From Marinoscillum furvescens DSM 4134 (GTDB lineage Bacteria > Bacteroidota > Bacteroidia > Cytophagales > Cyclobacteriaceae), in contig NZ_QREG01000003.1 in the NCBI RefSeq assembly GCF_003386095.1, forward strand, positions 1 through 64,000: a stretch of DNA of 64,000 nt, written 5' to 3'. A model generated the notes under the pieces. It was not told the DNA's origin, searched no databases, and was given only the letters and a program-made list of their open reading frames with translations. This document shows positions 34,635-43,954 of this stretch, in pieces. Positions within the stretch are counted from its first letter, which is position 1, and every line of letters begins with the position of its first letter. Both the position numbers and the translations under genes were made by a program.

Positions 34635-35018
34635 AAGTAAAGTGCGCAGCGTCCAGGAGGCAGTTCTATACCAGTTTACCTTCACCAAACGACCTATACC
34701 CTTTACATTTTTCCCTCCTGTAAGGTTGCGATGTATGGGTACAGCACCAAATATTGTCGTCAGCCATATTATCCCCAAAAGCCCCAGGGAAACAAAATAA
34801 GGCAGAGAAGCAAGATACCAAATGGCTATGATGCTCAAAGCAAGCTCCAACACCATGGATGGCATGACAATCCAGCTAATGGTCCGCATGTGGTGCGCCT
34901 GATAGGCGGCATACTCCCGATCTCCCACCTCCGCAAACCCGGGGTAGTGCACCAGTTGCACCATCCAAATCAATCCCATGTGAAAGGCGGAAATCCCAAA
35001 CAAAGCAATTAAGAGCAT
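34599..35018 (-). CDS. Four-helix membrane protein of unknown function
   Basis: A 139-residue inner-membrane protein with four hydrophobic segments (about 3-23, 48-67, 70-90 and 118-135). Conserved-looking residues are MVQLVHYPGF near the first helix, HHMRTISWIVMPSM before the second, and NWYRTASWTLRTLLL in the last. The arrangement resembles an uncharacterised bacterial membrane family, but I cannot name it. It is convergent with the SDR gene and overlaps it by 36 bp, so both transcripts must cross. Confidence 0.7.
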   Translation of the reverse strand: MLLIALFGISAFHMGLIWMVQLVHYPGFAEVGDREYAAYQAHHMRTISWIVMPSMVLELALSIIAIWYLASLPYFVSLGLLGIIWLTTIFGAVPIHRNLTGGKNVKGIGRLVKVNWYRTASWTLRTLLLGYLCFLAEAS

Positions 35019-35136
35019 ATCAAAATCGGTTAATCAGCCTATAAAACCTCGCCAGGTGATTTAAGTTTCTGGTTTTCAGCAATTCATGTATCACAAATAT
35101 CCGCCGAAGTGTCTAAATTGACACATAATCACCACT

Positions 35137-35799
35137 ATGAAACGCCTCCCTATCCTCCTCTTGGCTATGCTGATCCTGGGGACAGCATGTAGCCCCCTGC
35201 GCAACTGCCCGGACCTATCTGTAAGCTACGAGCCAGCAAAACCTCGACTCAAGCAGCATAAAGCAGCATTGCCATCGACTAGCTATACTAAGCCCACAAC
35301 CAATCCTGTGCAAGAAGCTCTCCCGCTTGTAGCAAGCCTGGAAACAAATCCAAAGCAGCAGCAGCCGGCACAGTTCACCTCGCCCGCGCTGGCGCCTGAA
35401 CTCCCTTCCTTTTCAAAAAAAGAGCAAAAGCAATTCGATCGTATTAAGAAAAAGCTGTCACGAAACATACCTGAACTACCCCCGGTTGTTGCAGATAGCC
35501 TGATCATTACTCAGGAGGATATTACTTATGAAAAAGCACGAAAGCTTGGAAGGGCTAGTCTGGGACTAGGCATCGGGTCAGTGGCAGCCTTACTGGTTCC
35601 GGTACTCATTTTTCCTCTAGCTTTAGCTTCCCTCATTACAGGGAGCATGTCCTTGAAACGCTACCGTAAGGTCACGAATAAGGAAGGGCGCGGGGTGGCC
35701 CTCACTGGAGTAATCATCTCCAGTGTGTGGATGGCGCTTATTATTCTATTTGTTGCCCTGTTGATCATCTTGATCGCAAGTGTAAACGGCGGTTTTTAG
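35137..35799 (+). CDS. Lipoprotein with DUF4190-like membrane tail
   Basis: A 220-residue protein with a lipoprotein signal (LILGTAC, acylated cysteine at 18). A proline- and glutamine-rich low-complexity linker (about 30-100) and a basic segment follow. The C-terminal region (about 135-220) has two long hydrophobic helices around a GSMSLKRYRK loop, similar to the small DUF4190 membrane domain. A lipid anchor plus membrane helices suggests a protein tethered at one end and embedded at the other. It is convergent with rlmN and their stop codons overlap by 4 bp. Confidence 0.7.
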   Translation: MKRLPILLLAMLILGTACSPLRNCPDLSVSYEPAKPRLKQHKAALPSTSYTKPTTNPVQEALPLVASLETNPKQQQPAQFTSPALAPELPSFSKKEQKQFDRIKKKLSRNIPELPPVVADSLIITQEDITYEKARKLGRASLGLGIGSVAALLVPVLIFPLALASLITGSMSLKRYRKVTNKEGRGVALTGVIISSVWMALIILFVALLIILIASVNGGF

Positions 35800-36839
35800 G
35801 CTACTTTGTTCTTATTCGCCAGCTGACCACATGCCGCATCAATGTCTTTGCCTCTGCTACGACGCACATTTACCGTCACGCCATGCTTTTTCAGGTAGTT
35901 GGCAAAAGTATCTAAGCGATCCGCTTCGGTATTTTGAAAATCCGCCTCAGCAATAGGGTTGTACTCGATGATGTTGATCTTGGAAGGAATCTGGCGCATA
36001 AACTTCAATAGCTTTTCGGCATCTTCCAGCGTATCGTTGAAGTTGTAAAACAGGATGTATTCGAACGTGATCTTGTTTCTGGTCTTGTCATAAAAATACA
36101 TCAAAGCCTCTTTCAGCGCCTCCAGCGTGTTGGTTTCGTTGATAGGCATGATGCGGTCCCGCTTTTCATCATCTGCGGCATGTAGTGACAAGGCCAGGTT
36201 AAACTTCACCTCATCGTCTGCCAGTTTTTTGATCATCTTCGCAATCCCAGCTGTGGAGACAGTGATGCGCTTTGGTGACATATTCAATCCATCTTCAGCC
36301 GTGATGCGCTCAATGCTTTCCAGTACGTTTTTGTAATTGAGTAGCGGCTCGCCCATCCCCATGTAGACAATGTTGGTCAGGGGGTGGTTGAAATTCTTTC
36401 GCGCCTGCTCATCAATGGCTACTACCTGATCATAAATTTCGGCGGGATCCAGGTTGCGCTTACGGTCCATATATCCTGTAGCACAAAACTTACAAGTAAG
36501 CGAACATCCAACTTGCGAAGACACACATGCCGTCATGCGGTCATCGGCGGGGATCAGTACACCTTCGATCAGCTCATCATCATAAAGTTTAAATGCTGAT
36601 TTGATGGTACCATCATTAGAGCGCTGTGCTGTAGCAGTAGTGATCGGACGAATGACAAATTCCGCCTCCAGCTTCTCACGAAGCGCTTTAGAGAGGTTGG
36701 TCATTTCAGAAAAACTCTTCGCAGACTTTTGCCACAACCACTCCCAAACCTGACGGGCCCGAAAGGCCTTTTCTCCGTTTTCGGTAAAGTAAGTCGTTAG
36801 TTTTTCCAGATTGAGTTTTCTGATGTCCTTCTTCTCCAT
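35796..36839 (-). CDS. rlmN: Dual-specificity 23S rRNA / tRNA methyltransferase RlmN
   Basis: A 347-residue radical SAM enzyme that methylates C2 of adenine 2503 in 23S rRNA and adenine 37 in some tRNAs. The cluster-binding cysteines are C112, C116 and C119 (GCSLTCKFCATG), and the methyl-carrying C-terminal cysteine is C337 (DIDAACGQLA). MGMGEPLLNY is the SAM-contact motif. Length is normal. The -7 box TAACTTTG lies only 4 nt before the ATG, so the message may be leaderless or nearly so. Confidence 0.96.
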   Translation of the reverse strand: MEKKDIRKLNLEKLTTYFTENGEKAFRARQVWEWLWQKSAKSFSEMTNLSKALREKLEAEFVIRPITTATAQRSNDGTIKSAFKLYDDELIEGVLIPADDRMTACVSSQVGCSLTCKFCATGYMDRKRNLDPAEIYDQVVAIDEQARKNFNHPLTNIVYMGMGEPLLNYKNVLESIERITAEDGLNMSPKRITVSTAGIAKMIKKLADDEVKFNLALSLHAADDEKRDRIMPINETNTLEALKEALMYFYDKTRNKITFEYILFYNFNDTLEDAEKLLKFMRQIPSKINIIEYNPIAEADFQNTEADRLDTFANYLKKHGVTVNVRRSRGKDIDAACGQLANKNKVA

Positions 36840-36843
36840 GGTG

Positions 36844-36851
36844 CAAAGTTA
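36844..36851 (-). promoter_or_regulatory. -7 element abutting the rlmN start
   Basis: The minus strand reads TAACTTTG (36851-36844), an exact TAnnTTTG match. Only four bases separate it from the ATG, which places the expected transcription start at the start codon. Confidence 0.45.
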
Positions 36852-36918
36852 GCGTAAGGTTTTGTACTTAAGCACTTTCCCCAACACCGTGAGGTAAAAA
36901 TGGTTCCAATCGGGGAAA

Positions 36919-39117
36919 TTACTGATCCAGCGGTTGGTTTACCTCGAGCAGCCCTTTCATCTGAATGAGCGTGCCATCGGGTGCTACTCCCGCCACTCGC
37001 ACTTCGTAGCTGCCTGCAACATCCGCGGTATAAAAAGTCACCATTTGATCCTTGCTGGCCGTAATGCACGGCTCCCAGAAAAGCTGCTGCCGGTAATCTG
37101 GCGTGCGACCTGCTTGCTCTTTATCGTAATCGGGAAATTGGTAAGTCTTGCGAGCTTCCAGGCCCTGATATGTAAATGAACCCGTATGTGCACCCGGCTC
37201 AAAACCCTGCAAGTTGCCCTCAAACGTATGAAAAGCCACTACTCCATCTGCCACGAGACCACCCCAGAAAAAGCGATTATTGATTACACCGATACTCTCC
37301 ACCTTGTAGGGGTTAAAGTCCAAAATCTCCTTAGCAGTAACAGGCACACCGTCTAGTAAGAGTAGAGCAGGAAAATCTGCCCCCAGTTGATGGGAAAGAA
37401 ATACTTTGATTTTCGAACGATTTTCGTTTTTACGCGCCGCTACCACAGGTATGTATTCTATAAAGTGCTCATACATTTCCTTAAAGCGGTTATAATCGTC
37501 CATCATGTAGAAATAATCAAAATCAGCCAATTGCGGCTGCCAGGTCACTTGCTTCACGGTATCCTTCCACACTTCGTAGTAGGCATTGGTAATTTGGTTG
37601 TGCACACTGCGTGTGGCCAGCCGGGCTGCCGTGGCAGAATCCAACACAGGCGGCGTGTAGTCAAAAGCCGGATACTCGGATAAGAAAGGGTCATCCAACT
37701 TTACCTCAATCGGGGCGGCGTAAAAAGGAGCAGCCACAAAGGCTTCCTGGTCTTCAAAGGTAGGATCAAGCTGCAGGGTGAACTGCCCTTTATCGTTGGT
37801 GTGTCCAGCTTGTAGTTGATAGTGCTTCCCAACGAGTGAAAAAGTAACTGATTGCTGAGCCAGTGGATTTCCCTGGTCGTCCAGCAGTTTACCAGAAATC
37901 AAAGGCCCTCGTGTTTCAGGCAAAAGATCCACTTGTTTAGTAAGCGCAACGTCTTTCCATTGGCTGGCGAGTAGCCGAACATCGAGCTCTTCTTTACCCA
38001 ATTTCGTACTCAATCCAAGTGCTTGTTTATTTGTGATTCGGTGAAATAGTACCTGGTCCAGCATTGTCTCCGGTGATTCATGTTCATCTAATTTTCGGAC
38101 GGAAACAGAGAGCCTGGACCCTTCAGGTACTTTCAATGGAAACATCACTTTATCCCTGACAGACGCCTCCATTGGCGCCAAGTTTACCGGCTTTGCTTCA
38201 AGGTCCACTCCAAAGACTCTGTACGTGAGCAACGCTCCAGCTGCATTGGTGACAGTTGCCCGATAAAGGCCGGATTTCAACCCTTTTTTGATCAGAGTAT
38301 AAGTGTTGCCCACTGCTACCTGCTGCTGCAACACTGTATTTTGCCCATCGGTGACCTGTAAGTTTGCCAACTCCTCTGACGATCCGATGATTTTGAACTG
38401 GTAGCCCGCAACAATCTTCTTGAGTTGGATGCCGATTCCTTCTTCCGGTGCGGGTAACTGATGAAAACTCAGCGAACCATCCTGACGCTCAGCGATTAGC
38501 TGCAATTCGGCTCCTTTATCTACTTGCACAGCCACCGACCCCCAGTTTTCACTAAAAGTGATCGTTGCCAGCGTTGTTCCCTGTTCGTCCACAATCCTTC
38601 CCTTTGCACCCAGCCAGGCGTCTGTCACGCGATAGGCAAGTCGGTTTTCTGCTCCAGCTACCAATGCGCCTCCTTCCGGGTACCACTTGAAGGCCTTAGA
38701 GGCTTGTACCGCTGGTGGCTCATAAGCCTCGAAAGGGTTGATTATGGAAATTTTGGTACTGGTATAAGTATCAAAGTTGCGCATCCAGCGCGTGTAGGCG
38801 ATGAGCTGATACGTTCCTGTGGGCACGAGAGAAGAAATGAAAAAGTCTCCTTGTCCCTGCCCTTTATCAAGCCCGATTTTATGTTGAAATACCGGTTTTT
38901 GATCTGCTCCGATCAATTCTACATAGGCCACACTACTCAAATTGGAAGGCATCCCTGTAGCTACACTTGTACAGTACGTGGCATATTGCAGAGTTTCACC
39001 AGCAAGCAGCAGGTCTGTATTTAGGTGGACAGCCACCTGCTCCAATACATCGGATTTTTGTGCCTTGACACTTGTAATCAGGCAAAAGCATATTGCTATG
39101 GTATAAAGTCTATTCAT
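36919..39117 (-). CDS. Secreted macroglobulin-like protein with plug-like motif
   Basis: A 732-residue exported protein (signal peptide 1-20, ending SVKAQ). The N-terminal part (about 25-120, HLNTDLLLAGETLQYATY, SLVPTGTYQLIAYTRWM) is an MG2-like beta sandwich. A carboxypeptidase-regulatory-like domain lies at about 395-460 (ISGKLLDDQGNPLAQ). A TonB-plug-like segment (LLLDGVPVTAKEILDFNPYK and GLVADGVVAFHTF) lies at about 595-655. It probably sits at the outer membrane with the TonB receptor of the same operon. I use the ATG at 39117, which overlaps the upstream stop as TAATG; the reading frame is open further upstream. It is the last gene of the four-gene unit. Confidence 0.78.
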   Translation of the reverse strand: MNRLYTIAICFCLITSVKAQKSDVLEQVAVHLNTDLLLAGETLQYATYCTSVATGMPSNLSSVAYVELIGADQKPVFQHKIGLDKGQGQGDFFISSLVPTGTYQLIAYTRWMRNFDTYTSTKISIINPFEAYEPPAVQASKAFKWYPEGGALVAGAENRLAYRVTDAWLGAKGRIVDEQGTTLATITFSENWGSVAVQVDKGAELQLIAERQDGSLSFHQLPAPEEGIGIQLKKIVAGYQFKIIGSSEELANLQVTDGQNTVLQQQVAVGNTYTLIKKGLKSGLYRATVTNAAGALLTYRVFGVDLEAKPVNLAPMEASVRDKVMFPLKVPEGSRLSVSVRKLDEHESPETMLDQVLFHRITNKQALGLSTKLGKEELDVRLLASQWKDVALTKQVDLLPETRGPLISGKLLDDQGNPLAQQSVTFSLVGKHYQLQAGHTNDKGQFTLQLDPTFEDQEAFVAAPFYAAPIEVKLDDPFLSEYPAFDYTPPVLDSATAARLATRSVHNQITNAYYEVWKDTVKQVTWQPQLADFDYFYMMDDYNRFKEMYEHFIEYIPVVAARKNENRSKIKVFLSHQLGADFPALLLLDGVPVTAKEILDFNPYKVESIGVINNRFFWGGLVADGVVAFHTFEGNLQGFEPGAHTGSFTYQGLEARKTYQFPDYDKEQAGRTPDYRQQLFWEPCITASKDQMVTFYTADVAGSYEVRVAGVAPDGTLIQMKGLLEVNQPLDQ

Positions 39118-40295
39118 TAGTCTATCCAATAATCTGGTGGCGTAGGATCTGCCCAAAACGAACAGTCTGTGCAGCTTCTAAAGTGAATAGAAACTGTAGG
39201 AGGCATGGGTGGTATTTCTTCGAATGCAAAAATATTACCCCCAGTGTAATTGAGATAGTATTTTGCGCTATCCAGCGGTGCGGTGACGATATTTTGTGAG
39301 CTGCACGTGTAGAGAAACCCAGCTACGTCCAATCCGTCATCCAGTTCGCTTCGGTTGAAGAATGCTCTTTTTTCACTAACCCCCGAAACTTCAAAGTAGC
39401 CCAAAACCGCCTGATCCGGGTTCTCTTCCGCATAGATATTCCCAAACACTGAACCCGTCTGTTTGTCAAACAAAGACCCTCCTGAATCATTGTTTTCGCG
39501 CAGACGCTTGTAAAACAAGTAAGCAGCCTCACTGATGGCAAACTGTCTCACCAAAATAGAATACCGCACTCGGAGCGCCTGATCCTCTTCGCTAACAAAG
39601 CGAACGGGAAATTCCGCCAACCGATTCTGAGAAGAACCGATAGTAGTCCCATATATCAGTTCGCTTGATTGATTCTCAGTATAGCAAATCCCCGGAGAAT
39701 CTATCAGATAGGTCAGCGTGGTGTCATTTTCCAAAACAAACCGCTTTGGATAAGGCACGCGGATTTTATAGCCTTCCTCCCACTCATAGCGAAAATATTT
39801 TGCCTTGCCTGACTCGTCGTGGGTGTCTATAAAAAACTGTATACCTCCCACGGTGCGATCACCGAGCGTGGTAGGTAAGCGAGCATACTGATCATAGATG
39901 CTATCTATGGCCGGAGCTGCTACCAGAGCTTCTGGCCTGGAGATATAGCGGTCACCACCGGGAAGCTCCAGGTACAGCCGGTAAGATTTGCCCTCGGCAG
40001 CCGCAAATCCGGCAGGAGACACATAGGTTCCCTGCTCGTGATAAGTATAATCTGTTTGGTTTCCGTCCTCGTCCTCTACCCATACACTGGCTCCGGCGAC
40101 TACCTGGTTGAGCGTAGTATCTAGCGGGTAGGTATAAGAGACCTTCACCTCATGCTGGCCGACTCGATCGGTGAGCACACCATCTACCACCAGTACTTTC
40201 TCAAAGTTTTGTGCCTCAAACTCGTAGGGCTTTACGCAGCCTACCAAAGCCAGGCACAGCCCGATGAAGAGGAATTGTATTTTATGCATAGCCAT
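39117..40295 (-). CDS. DUF4249 lipoprotein
   Basis: A 392-residue lipoprotein (lipobox LALVGC) of the DUF4249 family. The N-terminal half holds a beta-sandwich with VVDGVLTDRVGQHEVKVSYT and the typical VWVEDEDGNQTDY and LYLELPGGDRYIS strands. DUF4249 proteins are usually encoded after a TonB-dependent receptor and are thought to sit at the cell surface, possibly taking a SusD-like substrate-capture place. That is the situation here: the ATG overlaps the receptor stop as TGATG. A TTG at 40298 and an ATG at 40289 are alternative starts. Confidence 0.85.
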   Translation of the reverse strand: MAMHKIQFLFIGLCLALVGCVKPYEFEAQNFEKVLVVDGVLTDRVGQHEVKVSYTYPLDTTLNQVVAGASVWVEDEDGNQTDYTYHEQGTYVSPAGFAAAEGKSYRLYLELPGGDRYISRPEALVAAPAIDSIYDQYARLPTTLGDRTVGGIQFFIDTHDESGKAKYFRYEWEEGYKIRVPYPKRFVLENDTTLTYLIDSPGICYTENQSSELIYGTTIGSSQNRLAEFPVRFVSEEDQALRVRYSILVRQFAISEAAYLFYKRLRENNDSGGSLFDKQTGSVFGNIYAEENPDQAVLGYFEVSGVSEKRAFFNRSELDDGLDVAGFLYTCSSQNIVTAPLDSAKYYLNYTGGNIFAFEEIPPMPPTVSIHFRSCTDCSFWADPTPPDYWID

Positions 40296-43072
40296 CAAAA
40301 CTTGAAATTATAGGAGAGTGTAGGAATCGGGTTGCCAAAAACAATGAGCTGCGAGCCGACCACTTCTCCATCCCGAACATCGAAAAACACGGAAAAAGGA
40401 TTGTCCCGCCCTGTAAGGTTATAAATCGAAAGGGACCAAAAAGAATGGGACAGCTTCTCTATTTTATGATTTCCTTCGAGGTTGATGCCTAAATCCAACC
40501 GGAAGTAATCCGGTATCCTAAAGGCATTGCGATCTGAGAAATGAATGTTTTGTGCACCTTTGAAATCAAACGCTGCAACCGGAAATGTAACAGGTCGGCC
40601 GGTATTGTAAGAGCCATTCAGTGAAAAGCTCAGCCTTCTGGTAAGTTTATAGTTGGCCACCAAATTCACCGTATGGGGCTTGTCATAGGCCGTAGGAAAA
40701 TACTGACCGCCGTTGACGCGCTCTTCAGCAAACTCCCCATCCAGGCGAATAAAGGTCCGGGCATAGGCATAGTTAAACCAGCCATTGAGTCTGCCGGATT
40801 TTTTAAGCGAAAGCTCTACGCCATAGGATTTTCCAGGCCCTTGCAGCGTTTCGCGCTCTATGTTTTGGTTGAGCAGGAAAGTAGATCCAGTTTTGAAGTC
40901 TACCAAATCTTGTAGCCATTTGTAGTACGTTTCCACAGAGAGCTCCACCGTGCTGCCTCTGAGATTTCGATAGTAGCCAGCACTCACCTGATCGGCTGTC
41001 TGAGGCCTGAGGTGATAGCTACTGAGTCTCCAGGTATCGGTAGGACTCAGCGAGGCGGAGTTGGACATGGAATGCACATATTGCCGGGTGCGAGACGCGC
41101 TCAGCTTCACCGAACTATCATCGCCCAGCCCAAAACGTGCAGAGGCCCTCCACTCAGGCCCATGGTAGGTTTTGATGACCTGGCCGGCGGCAAACTCTTC
41201 GCTACCTGTCTGAGTGTCGCTATTTTTTGGAAGCCCCTCCTCATAGTAGTTTACAGTCTCTGGGCCAAAAGCCTGGAAAACAGTATAACGCACACCACCA
41301 TAAACGCTGAGTCGCTCATTGATTTCATATTTTTCAGATAAATAAACAGACGTTTCCAGCCCGCTCTCTTCATCCACCTTTGTATTCAGCACCAGCGATT
41401 CCTCTCCCAATGGCAACTTCTGCCCGGGGTTGATGGTGTACAGCTTGCTTACTGCACCGAAGCTAAATTTTTGGGTTTCCTCCCGGTAATAGTCAAAATG
41501 CGCTTTGAGGCTTGACTCTACTATACCAAAATCCTGTGTAAACGAATTAGGCGCTGATTCGTCATAGGTAAGGTCGTACTGATAGCGCGCATGAACGGCC
41601 GAAAACTGTGCATCAAACTGGTCGTTGAACCTATGCTTCCACTTCAACGAACCATTGGTATTTCGAAAAGAAAAGTTAGAAAAGGAAAAAAGGGTGTCTG
41701 ACGAAAGTCGAAATTTATCATTACTCATATAAGCCGAGAACGTCAGCTCATTTTTGTCATTGATTTGATGGTCCAGCTGAGTAATAAGGTCATAAAAGGA
41801 AACACGGTTGTCGCGAAACTGCGCACTGTTCACATTGGAGAGCACCCAATTGGAGTAAGTAGTACGCCCTCCCACCAGCAGGCTGGTTTGTTCTTTGACC
41901 AGTGGGATTTCTAGTGTGAGCCTACTCGTAATGGGACTCACCCCACCAGATCCAGAAAACTGCTCTTTGGAAGGAGCCTTTGCCTGGATATCAAACACGG
42001 ACGACAGTCTGCCTCCAAACCGAGCTGGAATGCCACTTTTGTACAACTCCATATTTTGGATAGCATCCGAATTGAAGACGGAGAAAAACCCAAAAAAGTG
42101 TGAGGCATTGTATACGGGTGCATCATTGATCAATATCAGGTTTTGATCTGCCTTTCCTCCGCGCACGTTAAATCCCGCAGCGCCTTCCCCCACTGTCTGG
42201 ACCCCCGCTTTGGTGGAGGCTATTTTTAGGATGTCATTTTCACCCAGCACAATAGGCACGGTTTTCACTTCCTCCACATTGATCTTGCTTACGCCCATTT
42301 GTACAGCTTTAATGTTTTTATCTCGATCAGACTCCACCGTGACCTCATTGAGGGCGATCACATCCACGTCCATATCTATATGAAGTGTACCATTGGCAAA
42401 CAGAACCACCTTTCTCTGGGTGGTTTTCATCCCCACGAACTGAATTTGAATCGTATGTCGGCCTGAGGGAATGGTGAGCGAGTAAAACCCACTTTCATCC
42501 GTGCTGGTCGCCGTAAAAGGGCTTTCGATATAAACCAGCGCCCCCGTGATGGGTTCCTGATTTTCACTATTGCGCACATAGCCGGCAATAGTAGCTTTGC
42601 CATTAGGCGCCAGGTCATTTCTGTTTCCTATTTCAAAGACATAGTTCTCCAAATCCGACTCATCACTAGATTGGCCCTGATATTCGCGAGCAAAGACCAG
42701 CCCTTTGGCCACCTCCTGAGTTTTCTTTTTCTCTTGAAAAGCCTTGAGCATAGGCAAATCCTCCACAATCACACTGTTGTAGGTAAGGATCACCCGGTTT
42801 TTCATCAGGTGATACCCCAAAGCCGTGCCTTGAAACAACTCCGGCAATACCTGCTGGATAGAGGCATCGGTGTAACTCCCTCTGGCCTCAAGACTGTCCA
42901 GCCAGACGTCCTGATAATAAAACTTGAAACCAGTCTTATCTTCCAGGACGGTTATCGCCTGGCGCATTGACTTTCCGGTGAGATCACCGGTAAATCTAAC
43001 TTCAGACTGAGCCATCGCGCTAAGCAGCACCATCATCAAAAGTGCTACACTTAGTATTGTTCCTTTTTTCAT
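40295..43072 (-). CDS. TonB-dependent receptor with STN domain
   Basis: A 925-residue outer-membrane transporter. After the signal peptide (1-21) come an STN secretin/TonB domain (about 24-100), a carboxypeptidase-regulatory-like domain (about 160-250, ATIAGYVRNSENQEPITGAL), the plug (about 250-370, including VGEGAAGFNVRGGKADQNLI) and a 22-strand-type barrel ending NPIPTLSYNFKF. STN domains usually relay a signal to a FecR anti-sigma factor, but no FecR or ECF sigma gene lies in the window. It starts inside the stop of the upstream gene (ATGA). The substrate is unknown; no SusD homologue accompanies it. Confidence 0.93.
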   Translation of the reverse strand: MKKGTILSVALLMMVLLSAMAQSEVRFTGDLTGKSMRQAITVLEDKTGFKFYYQDVWLDSLEARGSYTDASIQQVLPELFQGTALGYHLMKNRVILTYNSVIVEDLPMLKAFQEKKKTQEVAKGLVFAREYQGQSSDESDLENYVFEIGNRNDLAPNGKATIAGYVRNSENQEPITGALVYIESPFTATSTDESGFYSLTIPSGRHTIQIQFVGMKTTQRKVVLFANGTLHIDMDVDVIALNEVTVESDRDKNIKAVQMGVSKINVEEVKTVPIVLGENDILKIASTKAGVQTVGEGAAGFNVRGGKADQNLILINDAPVYNASHFFGFFSVFNSDAIQNMELYKSGIPARFGGRLSSVFDIQAKAPSKEQFSGSGGVSPITSRLTLEIPLVKEQTSLLVGGRTTYSNWVLSNVNSAQFRDNRVSFYDLITQLDHQINDKNELTFSAYMSNDKFRLSSDTLFSFSNFSFRNTNGSLKWKHRFNDQFDAQFSAVHARYQYDLTYDESAPNSFTQDFGIVESSLKAHFDYYREETQKFSFGAVSKLYTINPGQKLPLGEESLVLNTKVDEESGLETSVYLSEKYEINERLSVYGGVRYTVFQAFGPETVNYYEEGLPKNSDTQTGSEEFAAGQVIKTYHGPEWRASARFGLGDDSSVKLSASRTRQYVHSMSNSASLSPTDTWRLSSYHLRPQTADQVSAGYYRNLRGSTVELSVETYYKWLQDLVDFKTGSTFLLNQNIERETLQGPGKSYGVELSLKKSGRLNGWFNYAYARTFIRLDGEFAEERVNGGQYFPTAYDKPHTVNLVANYKLTRRLSFSLNGSYNTGRPVTFPVAAFDFKGAQNIHFSDRNAFRIPDYFRLDLGINLEGNHKIEKLSHSFWSLSIYNLTGRDNPFSVFFDVRDGEVVGSQLIVFGNPIPTLSYNFKF

Positions 43073-43809
43073 TGCGGTGTGGTGGCTAATAGGTCTTCTA
43101 AAAATCGAGTGAGCTCAAGGAGGTGCAGCTCATAGTCTGGGTGAACGCGAATTTTGTTTTGACGGATAAAATCCTTTATCTCTTTACGATGGGCCTTGAA
43201 AAGACTAAGTACCGATCCTTTCCTTCGAATCCGATGGTACTCATCGCCCACATGTAGCAAGTACCTGTCATAAGCCTTATATTCGATGGTGGTGCCGGTC
43301 TCTTTTTGCAAAACTCGCTTAGCGATCAACTCAATCTGATCCCCAGAGAAGAGCACCTCCACAAATCCTTCTTTATAGATGAGTATATCATCGGTCGTAT
43401 ACCTAAAAAAGTGATTTCCAATAGTGAACCACTCGATCTGTGACTGATTGGGGCGGATGGCCTGTGCATGAAACTGAAAAGAGGTGGGGTGACGGATCAC
43501 CAATACATCCTCATGAATGTCGTACATCATGGCTACAGAATCATACTGTCTACCACGATATTTGAAAGCCCCAGTCTTCCACTGATCTGTGAGAAAAAAC
43601 TGATGCGTAGTATTGGAAACACGCTGAATGGGATAGTAGGCCCCTAGTAAAACACCAGTGAGCTCCTTACCTATCTGCTGGTCATACCAGGATGTGGTGC
43701 TAGCTGAAACTGTAAGCTGGTCTGTGCTCACCTGACCGAATGAATGAAGTAAAATGAAGGCTATAAAAAAAGTGGATAACCCAAATTTTCGGCAATGATT
43801 GGAAAACAT
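43069..43809 (-). CDS. Exported protein of unknown function, first gene of the TonB operon
   Basis: A 246-residue protein with a signal peptide (about 1-25, ending HSFGQ) and no recognised domain. The middle is rich in beta strands and aromatic residues (TTDDILIYKEGFVEVLFSGD), and the C-terminal third is helical and charged (FKAHRKEIKDFIRQNKIRVH). It lies upstream of the TonB receptor with a 4-bp ATGA overlap, so it probably belongs to the same envelope system and may be periplasmic. I use the ATG at 43809; a GTG at 43815 is in frame. Confidence 0.75.
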   Translation of the reverse strand: MFSNHCRKFGLSTFFIAFILLHSFGQVSTDQLTVSASTTSWYDQQIGKELTGVLLGAYYPIQRVSNTTHQFFLTDQWKTGAFKYRGRQYDSVAMMYDIHEDVLVIRHPTSFQFHAQAIRPNQSQIEWFTIGNHFFRYTTDDILIYKEGFVEVLFSGDQIELIAKRVLQKETGTTIEYKAYDRYLLHVGDEYHRIRRKGSVLSLFKAHRKEIKDFIRQNKIRVHPDYELHLLELTRFLEDLLATTPQ

Positions 43810-43861
43810 AGTCACAATAATATTCTGTACAACTCACATTAAATAGTGTTTACGCGCACAA

Positions 43862-43891
43862 TTTGACAAATCGCCATATATTTTTACTTTG
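43862..43891 (+). promoter_or_regulatory. Promoter of the TRAP transporter genes
   Basis: TTTG at 43862-43865 and TTACTTTG at 43884-43891 fit the Bacteroidota -33/-7 pattern with 18 bp between them. Transcription should start near 43898, about 57 nt before the ATG at 43955. A TTG at 43889 lies inside the promoter and so is not the real start. Confidence 0.55.
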
Positions 43892-43954
43892 TTCGATATA
43901 TTGCGGGCTGAAATTCAGGTTTTCTTCAAAATCTCTTCAGAATTGAGCGAAAAA

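Noticed and set aside
43889-43954. Upstream TTG start for the TRAP small subunit
   Set aside because: The TTG lies inside the -7 promoter box, and the extra 22 residues do not fit the family.
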